Below are positions 35,968 through 44,941 of a DNA stretch of 52,862 bases, in pieces. Within the stretch, counting starts at the first letter, position 1, and every line of letters starts with the position of its first letter. The notes beneath the pieces are model-generated. The model was not told the origin of the DNA. It was given only the letters and a program-made list of their open reading frames with translations, and ran no database searches. Both the position numbers and the translations under genes were made by a program. The stretch comes from Fibrobacter succinogenes. GTDB lineage: Bacteria > Fibrobacterota > Fibrobacteria > Fibrobacterales > Fibrobacteraceae. Location of the stretch: assembly GCA_902776765.1 (NCBI GenBank), contig CACYRP010000025.1:1-52862 (forward strand). Direction: 5' to 3'.

Positions 35968-37422
35968 CTATACCTTAAAGTCTTCTTTTTTCAAATTCAA
36001 GCGTTCCATGATTTCACGCAGCACTTTACGATCAATTCCAAGAATCGTCGCAGCGAGCGTGAGATTTGCCTTTGTATCCTTGAGCGCGCGCGAAATGACT
36101 TCACGTTCAACGGCTTCGCGGGCTTCCCTGAGCGTACGCGGAGATTCCTTCGCTTGCACTTGCATATCGTCAAGACCCAAATCCTTGGGCTGAATCACGC
36201 CATGAACCGCTTGCACCAAACCTTTTTGCACACGGTTTTCAAGTTCACGCACATTTCCCGGCCAGTGGTAACCGAGCAAAGCCTTTTCGGCATTACGGCT
36301 CAAATGGAATTTTCCACGGCCATACTCAGCCCCATAACGTTGTATAAAACTTTCCGCCAGCAGCACCACATCCTGACCGCGATCGCGGAGCGGCGGGAGT
36401 TCCAGCGGCAACACCTGGATGCGGAAATACAAATCTTCGCGGAAACGTTTTTCGCGCACAGCCTCTTCCAAGTCCACATGCGTGGCACTAATCACGCGCA
36501 CATTCACCGGGATTTCGCGATTGTCGCCCACACGCGTAATATGCTTTTCTTGTAACACGCGTAAGAGTTTCACCTGCATGTTGAGCGGGAGCTCGCCGAT
36601 TTCATCGAGAAAAATCGTACCGCCATCGGCTTCTTCGAAAAAGCCTTTTTTATTTTCAATCGCCCCTGTAAACGAGCCCTTCGCATGCCCGAACATAAGC
36701 GATTCCATCAAATGCTCCGGAATCGCACCACAGTTCACCGCAATAAAAGGTTTATCGGCACGCGGGCTATGCTTGTGGATGTAACGCGCCATCACTTCCT
36801 TGCCTGTACCCGTCTCACCGCGGATAATCACCGGGAGCGGGAGCGGCGAAAGTTTATCGGCCATCGCAATCACATCGACCATCGCCTTAGACGAATAGAC
36901 AATACCATCTTTACGGACAACATTTTTTAATGTATCGAGAGATTCCTTGTCACGCAAGCGGTCATAAGCGGCAAACGCAAATTTTTCACAGACCGCGACA
37001 AAAGAATCAAAGAGCGCACTATCTTCTTCGGTAAACGGATCCTTGCGGGCTGCACGTTGCAAATAGAGATAACCCGCCTCGGAATCAGGCGTTCTAAACG
37101 GAGACACCATAATGCTCGTGAGCTGGTTTTGCACAATGGACTTGGACAAATCCGCCGATTCATCATCAAGCTGGTTCCACACCACAGCACGCTTCTCGCT
37201 TTTTGCAAGCTTGACCGCCGAAATAGAAATGGAAACTTTTTCAGGGTTCGAAAAATGGAGCGGTTCTTCGCCACCGATGTCCAGGACTGCGGCATCCGCA
37301 TGCAAAACATCTTTTGCAACTTCTAGAATTTTCGGGAAAAGAGCCTCCGGCTGTTCCTCATCTAAAAGAGTCTTGACCACATCCAGCATCTTTTCTGTGG
37401 CGAGCATGGATTCCGATTTCAT
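35968..37422 (-). CDS. Sigma-54-dependent transcriptional activator with GAF-like sensor
   Basis: The 484-residue protein has an N-terminal GAF-like domain (about 15-165), a central AAA+ domain and a C-terminal Fis-type helix-turn-helix (LTLAATILGIDRKVLREIMERL). Walker A is GETGTGKE, Walker B GGTIFLDEIGEL, and the sigma-54 contact loop reads GSFTGA instead of the usual GAFTGA. The arginine finger region (RFREDLYFRI) is intact. It lacks a receiver domain, so input comes through the GAF domain. The preceding gene is a membrane Ser/Thr kinase ending 25 bases away, suggesting phosphorylation-linked control as seen in myxobacteria (inference). Confidence 0.93.
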   Translation of the reverse strand: MKSESMLATEKMLDVVKTLLDEEQPEALFPKILEVAKDVLHADAAVLDIGGEEPLHFSNPEKVSISISAVKLAKSEKRAVVWNQLDDESADLSKSIVQNQLTSIMVSPFRTPDSEAGYLYLQRAARKDPFTEEDSALFDSFVAVCEKFAFAAYDRLRDKESLDTLKNVVRKDGIVYSSKAMVDVIAMADKLSPLPLPVIIRGETGTGKEVMARYIHKHSPRADKPFIAVNCGAIPEHLMESLMFGHAKGSFTGAIENKKGFFEEADGGTIFLDEIGELPLNMQVKLLRVLQEKHITRVGDNREIPVNVRVISATHVDLEEAVREKRFREDLYFRIQVLPLELPPLRDRGQDVVLLAESFIQRYGAEYGRGKFHLSRNAEKALLGYHWPGNVRELENRVQKGLVQAVHGVIQPKDLGLDDMQVQAKESPRTLREAREAVEREVISRALKDTKANLTLAATILGIDRKVLREIMERLNLKKEDFKV

Positions 37423-37447
37423 AACAAAGCCCTGTTCAATTGCGCTA

Positions 37448-38635
37448 TTATTCAGCGGCAGGCACAGGAAGGTCCAAAAGCAAACTATCTACCTTCAATA
37501 CAGGCGCGTTTTCGCTTTCCGTCGACGACTCCATGCTCCTCGACCGCTTCAACAGCTGGTCCCCCGTTGCATCGATACCGAAACGCATTGTTCCACCCGA
37601 AAGCAACAGAACTAACAAAGCTAATATAAGTACCAAAACGCCCCAAATGCTCCATTTTAGCCAGTTATTTTTCTTATGAACAACAAACGGAAGACCACTT
37701 TCGAGGCACTCTGGAACTTTTTGTACCGCATTCCGATAGCTTTCGGAACCCGTTATGGATTGGATATATTGGGTAACGCAAGTCGAAAGCGCAATTGCAC
37801 CGCCCGCAATTTTATCAAGGGCAATCTCTAGAATTTCATCAAGTTCTTCGAAATCCTCGACGCGTTCCGACGGGTCGGAACGCAGAAGCCCTGCCCACAG
37901 GGCTTCCAGCGCCTTTAATTGAACCGCCCCTTCAGATGTATTAAAGGCGCCCGTCGAGTAAAGCTTTTCCGAGATGTTCAAATTCTCTACACTTGCCATC
38001 TGTTCGGCAAATAGCTCATAGCTATCTGCGCTAATCAAATCCTCGCCTGCAATCCAGCGGTACAGCAAAAGCCCCAAACTGAACAAATCGCTCTTTTCAT
38101 CTGCAGGCTTGCCTTGGAACCGCTCCGGAGCCGCATACGCAAGAGCGCCAGGCCCCACAATCCCGCAGTCAATCACGACAACACGCAACCCGTATCCCGC
38201 AGATTTCGCGCGTTCACCGGCAGCACGCGTATTTTCATCTACCGCAAAAATTACATTCGCAGGGCTCAAGTCCCCATGCGACACATCCTGTTTTCGCAAA
38301 GCGTCAAGCGTCGCCACAACTTGCCGAAGTGCCACAAGCGCAATAGTCACCGGAAGCCGTCCAAGCGATTCCGAAGAAGCCCCCTCGACATAATCGTAAA
38401 TCAAGTACGGGGTTACATTACGTTTACCCCATTCCTCAATGCGGTACAGTCCCGACTCACGCACCTTGCACACAAGTTCCACAACACTTTCGTCAAACGA
38501 GAATCCGTCGTTATACCACTTGAGGACAAAAGGCTTTCCGCCAACATTCAATAAGTAAATAGACGCTTCGCCGCCACGATGCAGCAAACGGCCTCCCGTC
38601 ACGGAATCCAAGAGCGATTTTTCGGATTTTCTCAT
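37448..38635 (-). CDS. Membrane-bound Ser/Thr protein kinase (PknB-like, no PASTA)
   Basis: The start at 38635 (MRKSEKSLL) gives 395 residues. A kinase domain shows a Gly-rich loop RGGEASIYLL, Lys in FVLKWY, the catalytic loop SHGDLSPANVIF (HGD in place of HRD), a metal-binding VIDCGIV (DCG in place of DFG), and APERF. One membrane helix (SIWGVLVLILALLVLLLSGG) near residue 335 is followed by a short outer segment with no PASTA repeats. Loss of HRD Arg and DFG Phe is common in bacterial kinases and does not rule out activity. It lies ten bases after the TPR lipoprotein gene and just before the sigma-54 activator. Confidence 0.88.
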   Translation of the reverse strand: MRKSEKSLLDSVTGGRLLHRGGEASIYLLNVGGKPFVLKWYNDGFSFDESVVELVCKVRESGLYRIEEWGKRNVTPYLIYDYVEGASSESLGRLPVTIALVALRQVVATLDALRKQDVSHGDLSPANVIFAVDENTRAAGERAKSAGYGLRVVVIDCGIVGPGALAYAAPERFQGKPADEKSDLFSLGLLLYRWIAGEDLISADSYELFAEQMASVENLNISEKLYSTGAFNTSEGAVQLKALEALWAGLLRSDPSERVEDFEELDEILEIALDKIAGGAIALSTCVTQYIQSITGSESYRNAVQKVPECLESGLPFVVHKKNNWLKWSIWGVLVLILALLVLLLSGGTMRFGIDATGDQLLKRSRSMESSTESENAPVLKVDSLLLDLPVPAAE

Positions 38636-38645
38636 AACAGCCCGC

Positions 38646-39368
38646 TCATAGCTTACCCGAATAAACCATCGCCTTGAGTGAGTCTTCTGCGACACGGGTC
38701 CACTTGGCAAGTACGGCATCTTGCGGCAAAGCCTCGTGCCCCATCGACCAGATATCCCATGCGGATTCGTAATCGTGAGCGTTCCAGTAAAGGTTCCCGA
38801 GGTTCACGTAAGCCGATGCAAATTTCGGTTCCCGCGTCACAATGTACGCATAGATTTTCTTCGCTTCTTCGGTATTGCCTTGACCCGCCAAAATCAACGC
38901 TTTCAGATTATAACTAAAGTAATTTTCTGGATCAAGTTTAATAGACTGGTCCAAAAGCGGTAGCACCTTGGCCTGCGCATTTTCGGCAAGCATCGCCCGC
39001 GCTAAATAAAACAACGAAGTCGAATACATGGGTTTTGACTTTTCGCTCGTATCGACTACAGACAAAATCTTAAATTCGCGAACCGTGCGTTCCCAAAAAG
39101 CAAGAGTACTTACCCTTAAACGCTCCTTATCTTCGGCAATGGCATAATAAGCAATCGCAAGCCCGTAGCGGGCGTCCCTGTTCGCCGGATCTTTGTCCAA
39201 GACCCTCGAGAAATTCTTCGCAGCTCGTTTGTAATCGCCAATGCGGAGCGCTTCGTCACCACGGTTCATATCGTTACCGTTGCATGCGCAAAAAACGGTT
39301 GCGAACAAAACCGCAACAAACATCCCCACTTTGCCCAACAACCGATTGTAATCGACCCGTCCTAACAT
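38646..39368 (-). CDS. TPR lipoprotein
   Basis: The lipoprotein signal ends in FCAC. The remaining 210 residues contain at least four TPR units: DEALRIGDYKRAAKNFSRVL, a second from AYYAIAED, PLLDQSIKLDPENYFSYNLK and AYVNLGNLYWNAHDYESAWD. It is the first gene of a five-gene minus-strand run with the kinase and sigma-54 activator and may deliver an envelope signal to the kinase (inference). Its upstream region is a heptad repeat. Confidence 0.85.
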   Translation of the reverse strand: MLGRVDYNRLLGKVGMFVAVLFATVFCACNGNDMNRGDEALRIGDYKRAAKNFSRVLDKDPANRDARYGLAIAYYAIAEDKERLRVSTLAFWERTVREFKILSVVDTSEKSKPMYSTSLFYLARAMLAENAQAKVLPLLDQSIKLDPENYFSYNLKALILAGQGNTEEAKKIYAYIVTREPKFASAYVNLGNLYWNAHDYESAWDIWSMGHEALPQDAVLAKWTRVAEDSLKAMVYSGKL

Positions 39369-39391
39369 GGTAGTAAGTATATATAAATTTT

Positions 39392-39471
39392 TAGAACTTA
39401 GAACTTAGAACTTAGTGTTGCTTATTTGTCAGTAGGCGGTGGGGAGTAGGAAGTAGTTATTAGTTGTAGTA
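39392..39471. repeat. Two heptad-repeat tracts upstream of the TPR/kinase operon
   Basis: At 39392-39415 the unit TAGAACT is repeated three times exactly. At 39430-39471 degenerate heptads follow each other in phase (CAGTAGG, CGGTGGG, GAGTAGG, AAGTAGT, TATTAGT, TGTAGTA). A GTCATTCTCGA-type dispersed repeat fragment follows at about 39475. Confidence 0.85.
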
Positions 39472-39511
39472 CGGTCATTCTCGACTGAGCAACGCGAAGG
39501 ATGACGGTGGT

Positions 39512-39541
39512 AAAAAAACACTCTCCGGGGGTACCAGAGAG
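39512..39541 (-). terminator. Terminator of the DUF3332-like lipoprotein gene
   Basis: On the minus strand CTCTCTGG-TACCC-CCGGAGAG is followed by TGTTTTTTT, 27 bases after the stop codon. Confidence 0.85.
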
Positions 39542-39568
39542 CGCTCAAAGATCGAAATTTATTTTTGA

Positions 39569-40006
39569 TTACTTCTCGATTTCGTACTGGGCAACGAGGT
39601 TGCCTTCGGCATCAAGAGCGCGAACGATGTTTTCGTCACGCAACAAGGTAAGGTTCGTGGTATCGCCCTTAGCCGTGGTATACTGCACAGAGAGGGAGCC
39701 GTCTTCGTTCTTCACAGCAGCAACGGAATTGCCCTGTTCGTCCTTTTCAAAGTAGGAGTCGCCCGAAGCCATCGGGTTTTTGCCTGACCAAAATTCAAAC
39801 GAGTTAAAAATAAGAATGTCACCCAATATACAAAATTCATAGACCGGAAGAATCCAGAACAACGCATGTACGCCAAATTTGGCCCACTTGTTGCCAAAGG
39901 AACCATTCCATTTATGGAATCTGTTAAAAGCGGCATTGCTACCATAGCAGCCAGAAAGGGCAGCTATCATACCAGCGCAAACAAGCGCGAGAATTCCTTT
40001 TTTCAT
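39569..40006 (-). CDS. DUF3332-like lipoprotein
   Basis: The 145-residue protein has lipobox LSGC. Its central segment, WNGSFGNKWAKFGVHALFWI then LPVYEFCILGDILIFNSFEFW with GKNP, matches the pattern of the DUF3332 family, in which a hydrophobic hairpin precedes an Asn-x-x-Glu-Phe-Trp motif. The C-terminal 60 residues form a small beta domain. Function is unknown; members are single-copy envelope lipoproteins. It is monocistronic with its own terminator. Confidence 0.8.
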   Translation of the reverse strand: MKKGILALVCAGMIAALSGCYGSNAAFNRFHKWNGSFGNKWAKFGVHALFWILPVYEFCILGDILIFNSFEFWSGKNPMASGDSYFEKDEQGNSVAAVKNEDGSLSVQYTTAKGDTTNLTLLRDENIVRALDAEGNLVAQYEIEK

Positions 40007-40104
40007 AATTATAAACTCCTTATATTTAAACGTTTTTGTTTTTACAAAAATATACGAAACAACTCCAAAATTTGCTAGAGGTTATATTTTCAGGTGTCAT
40101 AAAT

Positions 40105-40482
40105 TTACAAAGAAAATTCAAGTCCCTTGAGTATTACTCGATGTGGCTCAAGCACCCGAAGTCGCCGTAAATGGCATGGTTTTACCCACCGAAAATCATC
40201 ATATCCATATATATGGAAGAAATTTTTCACTAATTCAACCCCATACGCCAAAAGCCGGTAGCCCTCGCCACACGAAAAATCAACCGCTCCAACAGGCTTT
40301 AAGGCACGAGTTTCAACCGTCAACCGTTCAAAAAGGCCCCTTTCCAAGGCGTCTTCGGCGCAATCATCGCCTTCCAAAATTTCAGTCGGCAACTCCCAAC
40401 ACCTCGAAAATTGCATTCCAGAAGCCCTTTTACACACCAAAACACGCCCATTTTGCCTTACAATACCGCAAACAGCCAACAT
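40105..40482 (-). CDS. Nudix-fold protein with degenerate Nudix box
   Basis: The 125-residue protein begins AVCGIVRQNGRVLVCKRASG and contains CWELPTEILEGDDCAEDALE, the standard lead-in to the Nudix box. The box itself reads RGLFERLTV where REUxEExGU is expected, so the catalytic Glu after Arg and one of the metal-binding Glu pair are lost. The fold is probably retained but hydrolysis is doubtful. It resembles MutT or the C-terminal domain of MutY more than other Nudix types. No partner gene is adjacent; the gene is divergent from the solute-binding-like gene. Confidence 0.7.
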   Translation of the reverse strand: MLAVCGIVRQNGRVLVCKRASGMQFSRCWELPTEILEGDDCAEDALERGLFERLTVETRALKPVGAVDFSCGEGYRLLAYGVELVKNFFHIYGYDDFRWVKPCHLRRLRVLEPHRVILKGLEFSL

Positions 40483-40609
40483 TTTGCCCCTCCATGGACT
40501 ATTAAAGAAAACTTTTCGCTTGCATTTCTGTTATTTTTTTAATAAATCTACAAATATAATACACATAAATTGTCGATACATTGAGCGTTTTGGAATCAGG
40601 AGGTGTACA

Positions 40610-42160
40610 ATGAATACAATCGCAAAAATTGTGAGCATCGTCACAGCAGTAGCCGTTTCATCTCTTTTTGCCGCAAAGGCACCTGTAGCAAAGCACAACC
40701 CCAAACAAGATCCTTTAACCGTCTGGGTTATGCCAAACGGCGCATCTCCGCAGGAAAAACTGGAACAAAGGCTCAATCTTTTTACAAAGCGAACTGGAAT
40801 CAAGACCAAAGTTGTCGTTTTGGACTGGGGTGAAGCCTGGAACCGTATTTCAACTACCCTCTCTTCCGGAAAAGACGCCCCAGACGTTCTCCAGCTCGGA
40901 ACCACCTGGATTCCGTACTTCGCCTCGCGCGGCGAAATCAAGGCCTTGAATCCCTGGCTATCTTCCATCGACTCGTCAAGATTCGTTCCGGTCAGCTGGA
41001 ACACGACTCACATTGATTCCGATACAGCTATTTACTCTATTCCATGGTTTATCGACATTCGTCCGGTTCTTGCGAACAAGCGCATTCTCAAGAAGAACAA
41101 CATACAGCCCGAAGATGTTGCTACATTCGATGGCTTCGTGAATGCGATCCGTAAAGTAAAAAACAGCCGCGAAACACTTGACGATGGAACGAAGGTCAGT
41201 GCATTCGCATTTCCGGGAAAAAGCGACTGGAACATTCCGCACAACTTCGCTCCGTGGATTTGGAGCAACGGCGGCAACTTTATAGAAAAAGACAATTACG
41301 GCAAATGGAGAGCGGGGATTCTATCTCCCAAAACCATTTACGGGATCGCCAAGTACTTGAGTTTTGTGCTCGACACACTTGTTAGCACTGATGCCTTACA
41401 AATGAACACCGCACAGATTGTGCAGCACTTCAACGCCGGTGAACTAGCCTTTATCGTGAACACCTCCGAAGTGATTATGCAAACGAGATTTGATGGCGCC
41501 AAGGGCGGGCTCAACAACACGAGAATCGGCAAGGATAGCGTGATTGCTCTGCCCATTCCGACAGGGACCGAAGGTTCAATCAGCTTTATCGGTGGTAGTA
41601 ACCTCGCTATTCCGGTAAGCAACACCAGACCCGAAGCCATAGATCTTTTGCTGTTCCTCACGAACGACGAAAACTTGAACTCTTACACCAAGCAAATCGG
41701 CATGCTCCCCACCTCCAAAAGAGTGCTCAAGAGCTGGTCCAAAGACCCCGACTACAAGACACTCGTCAAGATGCTCGAATCAGGACAAGCATACACCAAC
41801 ATTCCCGAATGGGGGGACATCGAGCAGAATCTCATCTTGATGTTCAGCGCCATTTGGGACCATCTTGAAATCCCTGCACTCTACTCCGAAGAAAAGATTT
41901 ACGAGATCCTCAACAACTACTCCAAAGAAATCAATAGGCGTTTGAATTACAAGAACGCAAGCAACCTGACATTTGCCGAGTTCCGTACCACATGGCACAA
42001 GGCACTGGGCATCAAGGATAATAGCGAGAACCGCCATATTATCGAGCAACCCAAACCCGTCGCAGAAGTGGACTCCGGATTCAGCAGTACACCCTGGATT
42101 TTTGCCATCGCTGTACTTGTTGGATTCATCTTCGCATTCAACCGCAAAAAGAAGCAATAA
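40610..42160 (+). CDS. Membrane-tethered extracellular solute-binding protein
   Basis: A signal sequence (MNTIAKIVSIVTAVAVSSLFAA) leads into a family 1 sugar-binding-protein-like fold: LTVWVMPNGASPQEKLEQRL, DWGEAWNRISTTLSSGKDAP DVLQLGTTW pattern, and SISFIGGSNLAIP near the ligand cleft. Unlike transport components, it ends in a membrane helix (PWIFAIAVLVGFIFAF) with a short basic tail, and no ABC permease or ATPase lies nearby. The ATG at 40610 has AGGAGGTG seven bases upstream. It is 30 bases before a diguanylate cyclase with a periplasmic sensor, so a sensory role is plausible (inference). Confidence 0.85.
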   Translation: MNTIAKIVSIVTAVAVSSLFAAKAPVAKHNPKQDPLTVWVMPNGASPQEKLEQRLNLFTKRTGIKTKVVVLDWGEAWNRISTTLSSGKDAPDVLQLGTTWIPYFASRGEIKALNPWLSSIDSSRFVPVSWNTTHIDSDTAIYSIPWFIDIRPVLANKRILKKNNIQPEDVATFDGFVNAIRKVKNSRETLDDGTKVSAFAFPGKSDWNIPHNFAPWIWSNGGNFIEKDNYGKWRAGILSPKTIYGIAKYLSFVLDTLVSTDALQMNTAQIVQHFNAGELAFIVNTSEVIMQTRFDGAKGGLNNTRIGKDSVIALPIPTGTEGSISFIGGSNLAIPVSNTRPEAIDLLLFLTNDENLNSYTKQIGMLPTSKRVLKSWSKDPDYKTLVKMLESGQAYTNIPEWGDIEQNLILMFSAIWDHLEIPALYSEEKIYEILNNYSKEINRRLNYKNASNLTFAEFRTTWHKALGIKDNSENRHIIEQPKPVAEVDSGFSSTPWIFAIAVLVGFIFAFNRKKKQ

Positions 42161-42190
42161 ACCGACATCAAACCCAAATAAGAAAATTCC

Positions 42191-43894
42191 ATGAGAACAT
42201 CAAAAATATCAAGCATCACAAACAGTATTATCATCAAGAGCCTTTTGCTGTTGATTATCTCGATGCTTCTTATCGTGACAATCGGGACATACTTCTTTAC
42301 GCAAAAGCAGATGAAAACCACATTGAAGTTGAGTTACGACACGAACGAGACTCAGCTTCAACAGCTTGCCAATACAGCCAACAACGAAATGGAGCAGTTT
42401 GCAAGCCGACTCACGCTTTTGGCAAAGACTTCCGAAATCCAAAGCATGGACAAGCTCACTGCAGCAGGCTACCTCAAGAGCTACAACATTTCTTCGCTCT
42501 TTATCTCGGGCGAATCGATTTCGCTATTCGACAGAAGTTACAACCTGATCTGCAACAACTCCATGATGGGCACGACAAAAATCAGCTACCCCATCGAGTT
42601 CAATAGGATTTCACCACACAGGCCCACCATTTCGCCGTGGTACCGCGATGCCGACGGCACACCGAAACGCGCCTTTGGCGTTGTCGTAACGGACCGCGCT
42701 ATAGGTGATGGCCGCTTGATTTCGAGTTTTTCGATCCGACGCCTCTGGAAATATTTTTCGGATTACAAGGTGGGTCAAAACGGAATCCTCATCGCCTGCA
42801 ATGGCCAAGGCGAAATCCTCTACCACCCCGACATGAGGACTTGGCTCGACGGAGTTCATAAAATTTCGGAACTCGGACTTGCCGGCATGAACATCAAGCA
42901 AGAAGACGGCGACAACATCCGTTTCCTGACGCTCGAAAACGGATCGACTTACCTGATTAACAAGACGTTCAACCCAACTTACGATCTCGGTCTTATCGCG
43001 CTCCAGCCCAAAGATGAAATCGACGCCCAAGTTTCATCGGTCCAACACGTAAGCCGAATCATTCTTTACAGCTCCATCATCGCCATCTTGCTCGTTTCTC
43101 TTTGGCAAATCCTGATTGTATGCAAGCCGCTCAACAGCTTGATTGACCACATTTCGCAAATCACCGAAGGAAACCTTAACATTGATGAATTCAAGACCAA
43201 AAACAGTCAGGACGAAATCGGCCGACTCGCAAAAGTCTTTAACCAAATGCACGCGACCATCAAACGACAGATCCAAGAGTTGAACGCACACAGGGAATTG
43301 CTTGAAAAAGAAGTCAAGGAACGCACATACGAACTAGAACAAGCTAACAAGAAGCTCGACATCATTTCAAGAACCGATGAACTCACGCAGCTTCCGAACC
43401 GCCGCGATATGCACAGGACCATCGAAAAAGAAGTAGACCGAGCAAAGCGATTCAAAAAACCGTTCAGCATCATCTTCTTGGATATCGACCATTTCAAGAA
43501 CGTGAACGACACCTACGGGCATGCCGCAGGCGATGCCGTGCTCAAGTCCGTAGCAAGCACAATCCGCGGGTTACTCCGCAAATACGACGTTCTCGCCCGT
43601 TACGGTGGCGAAGAATTCTTGACGCTTTTGCCCGAAACAGAAATGAACGACGCCGCCCACGTTGCCGAGCGATTCCGCAAGCAGATTGAAAACCAGACAA
43701 TCTTCTTTGGCGGCAAAGAAATCAAGGTTACGATTACATTGGGCGTTGCTCAATTCGATAGCGGTCAAGGCGCCGAAAAGTGCATCCAGCTTGCCGACAA
43801 GGCTCTGTACGAAGGCAAGGAACATGGCCGCAACAAGGTCATTCTTTGGAACGAAGACCACGCCATTGAAAACACCGATAAAACGCAGTCGTAA
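42191..43894 (+). CDS. Membrane diguanylate cyclase with periplasmic sensor and HAMP
   Basis: Two membrane helices (near residues 15-37 and 290-310) flank a Cache-like periplasmic domain with SPWYRDADG and YLINKTFNPTYDLGLIAL. A HAMP-like segment and coiled coil follow, then a C-terminal GGDEF domain. The active-site motif is GGEEF and the inhibitory-site motif RKYD is five residues upstream of it, so the enzyme should make cyclic di-GMP with product inhibition. It is 30 bases downstream of the tethered binding protein and 18 bases upstream of dusA, suggesting one transcript. The binding protein may present ligand to its periplasmic domain (inference). Confidence 0.93.
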   Translation: MRTSKISSITNSIIIKSLLLLIISMLLIVTIGTYFFTQKQMKTTLKLSYDTNETQLQQLANTANNEMEQFASRLTLLAKTSEIQSMDKLTAAGYLKSYNISSLFISGESISLFDRSYNLICNNSMMGTTKISYPIEFNRISPHRPTISPWYRDADGTPKRAFGVVVTDRAIGDGRLISSFSIRRLWKYFSDYKVGQNGILIACNGQGEILYHPDMRTWLDGVHKISELGLAGMNIKQEDGDNIRFLTLENGSTYLINKTFNPTYDLGLIALQPKDEIDAQVSSVQHVSRIILYSSIIAILLVSLWQILIVCKPLNSLIDHISQITEGNLNIDEFKTKNSQDEIGRLAKVFNQMHATIKRQIQELNAHRELLEKEVKERTYELEQANKKLDIISRTDELTQLPNRRDMHRTIEKEVDRAKRFKKPFSIIFLDIDHFKNVNDTYGHAAGDAVLKSVASTIRGLLRKYDVLARYGGEEFLTLLPETEMNDAAHVAERFRKQIENQTIFFGGKEIKVTITLGVAQFDSGQGAEKCIQLADKALYEGKEHGRNKVILWNEDHAIENTDKTQS

Positions 43895-43912
43895 AATTCT
43901 ATTTTTACGCGC

Positions 43913-44941
43913 ATGAACATCGACTTTAATCGTAGACTTTCCATCGCTCCGATGCTCGATTGCACGGACCGCCATGAACGTTATTTTTTGCGTTTGCTAT
44001 CCAAGCACATTTTGCTCTACAGCGAAATGGTCGTGTCCACGGGGCTTTTACACTGCGAAAACAAGGACTTGTTCCTCGGGCATGAACCGTTCGAACACCC
44101 CGCCGTATTGCAACTCGGCGGTAGCAACCCGTCTGACCTTGCCGCCGCATCAAAGCTCGTCGAAGCCGCTGGCTTCAGCGAAGTCAACTTAAATTGCGGT
44201 TGCCCATCGGACCGTGTACAAAACGGAAATTTTGGCGCATGCCTCATGAAAGAAAAGCAAGTTATCGCCGATTGCTTTAAGGCCATGCAAGACGCCGTCT
44301 CGATTCCTGTTTCGATCAAATGCCGCATCGGCGTTGACGATTTGGACAGCTGGGAATTTTTCACAGACTTTATCCAGACCGTGCGCGATGCCGGATGCCA
44401 CATTTTCATAGTGCACGCCCGTAAAGCTTGGCTCAAGGGACTTTCGCCTAAAGAAAATCGCGAAGTGCCGCCGCTCCACTACGAGTTCGTCCACCGTCTC
44501 AAAGCCGAAATGCCAGAACTCAACTTGAGCATCAACGGCGGCATCAAGACTCTCGACCAAATCGAAGAACAACTCCAGGACCTCGATGGCGTCATGGTCG
44601 GTCGCGAAGCCTACGAGAACCCTTGGTTCTTGCACGATGCCGACGCCCGCATCTTTAATGACATCCGCCCGACAAGCGAAGACCCCGCCGACATCATCGC
44701 AGGGAAAGCCATTCCCGCTACGCGCAAAGCGCTCCTCGAAGCATACCTTCCCTACGTAGAAAAGCAGACCGCCGAAGGCTGCCCGGCAACCATTCTCGTG
44801 AAGCACCTCTACGGACTTTTCGCCGGACTCCCGGGAGCCCGCAAGTTCCGCGCCATGCTGAGCAACGAAAGCCCGCGTGCACAAGCTTACGGAGGAGCCG
44901 CAGCACTCATCCGCAAAGCCATGGAATGCGTTGTGGAATAG
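43913..44941 (+). CDS. dusA: tRNA-dihydrouridine synthase A
   Basis: DusA reduces specific uridines in the D-loop of tRNA with FMN and NADPH. The 342-residue protein starts SIAPMLDCTDRHERYFLRLL, has the active-site LNCGCPSDRVQNGNFGACLM, and HARKAWLKGLSPKENREVPP, which is diagnostic of DusA rather than DusB or DusC. SINGGIK and GVMVGREAYENPW complete the FMN-binding barrel. It follows the cyclase by 18 bases. Its TAG stop is the first base triplet of a repeat element, exactly as in the lipoprotein at 5126. Confidence 0.95.
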   Translation: MNIDFNRRLSIAPMLDCTDRHERYFLRLLSKHILLYSEMVVSTGLLHCENKDLFLGHEPFEHPAVLQLGGSNPSDLAAASKLVEAAGFSEVNLNCGCPSDRVQNGNFGACLMKEKQVIADCFKAMQDAVSIPVSIKCRIGVDDLDSWEFFTDFIQTVRDAGCHIFIVHARKAWLKGLSPKENREVPPLHYEFVHRLKAEMPELNLSINGGIKTLDQIEEQLQDLDGVMVGREAYENPWFLHDADARIFNDIRPTSEDPADIIAGKAIPATRKALLEAYLPYVEKQTAEGCPATILVKHLYGLFAGLPGARKFRAMLSNESPRAQAYGGAAALIRKAMECVVE

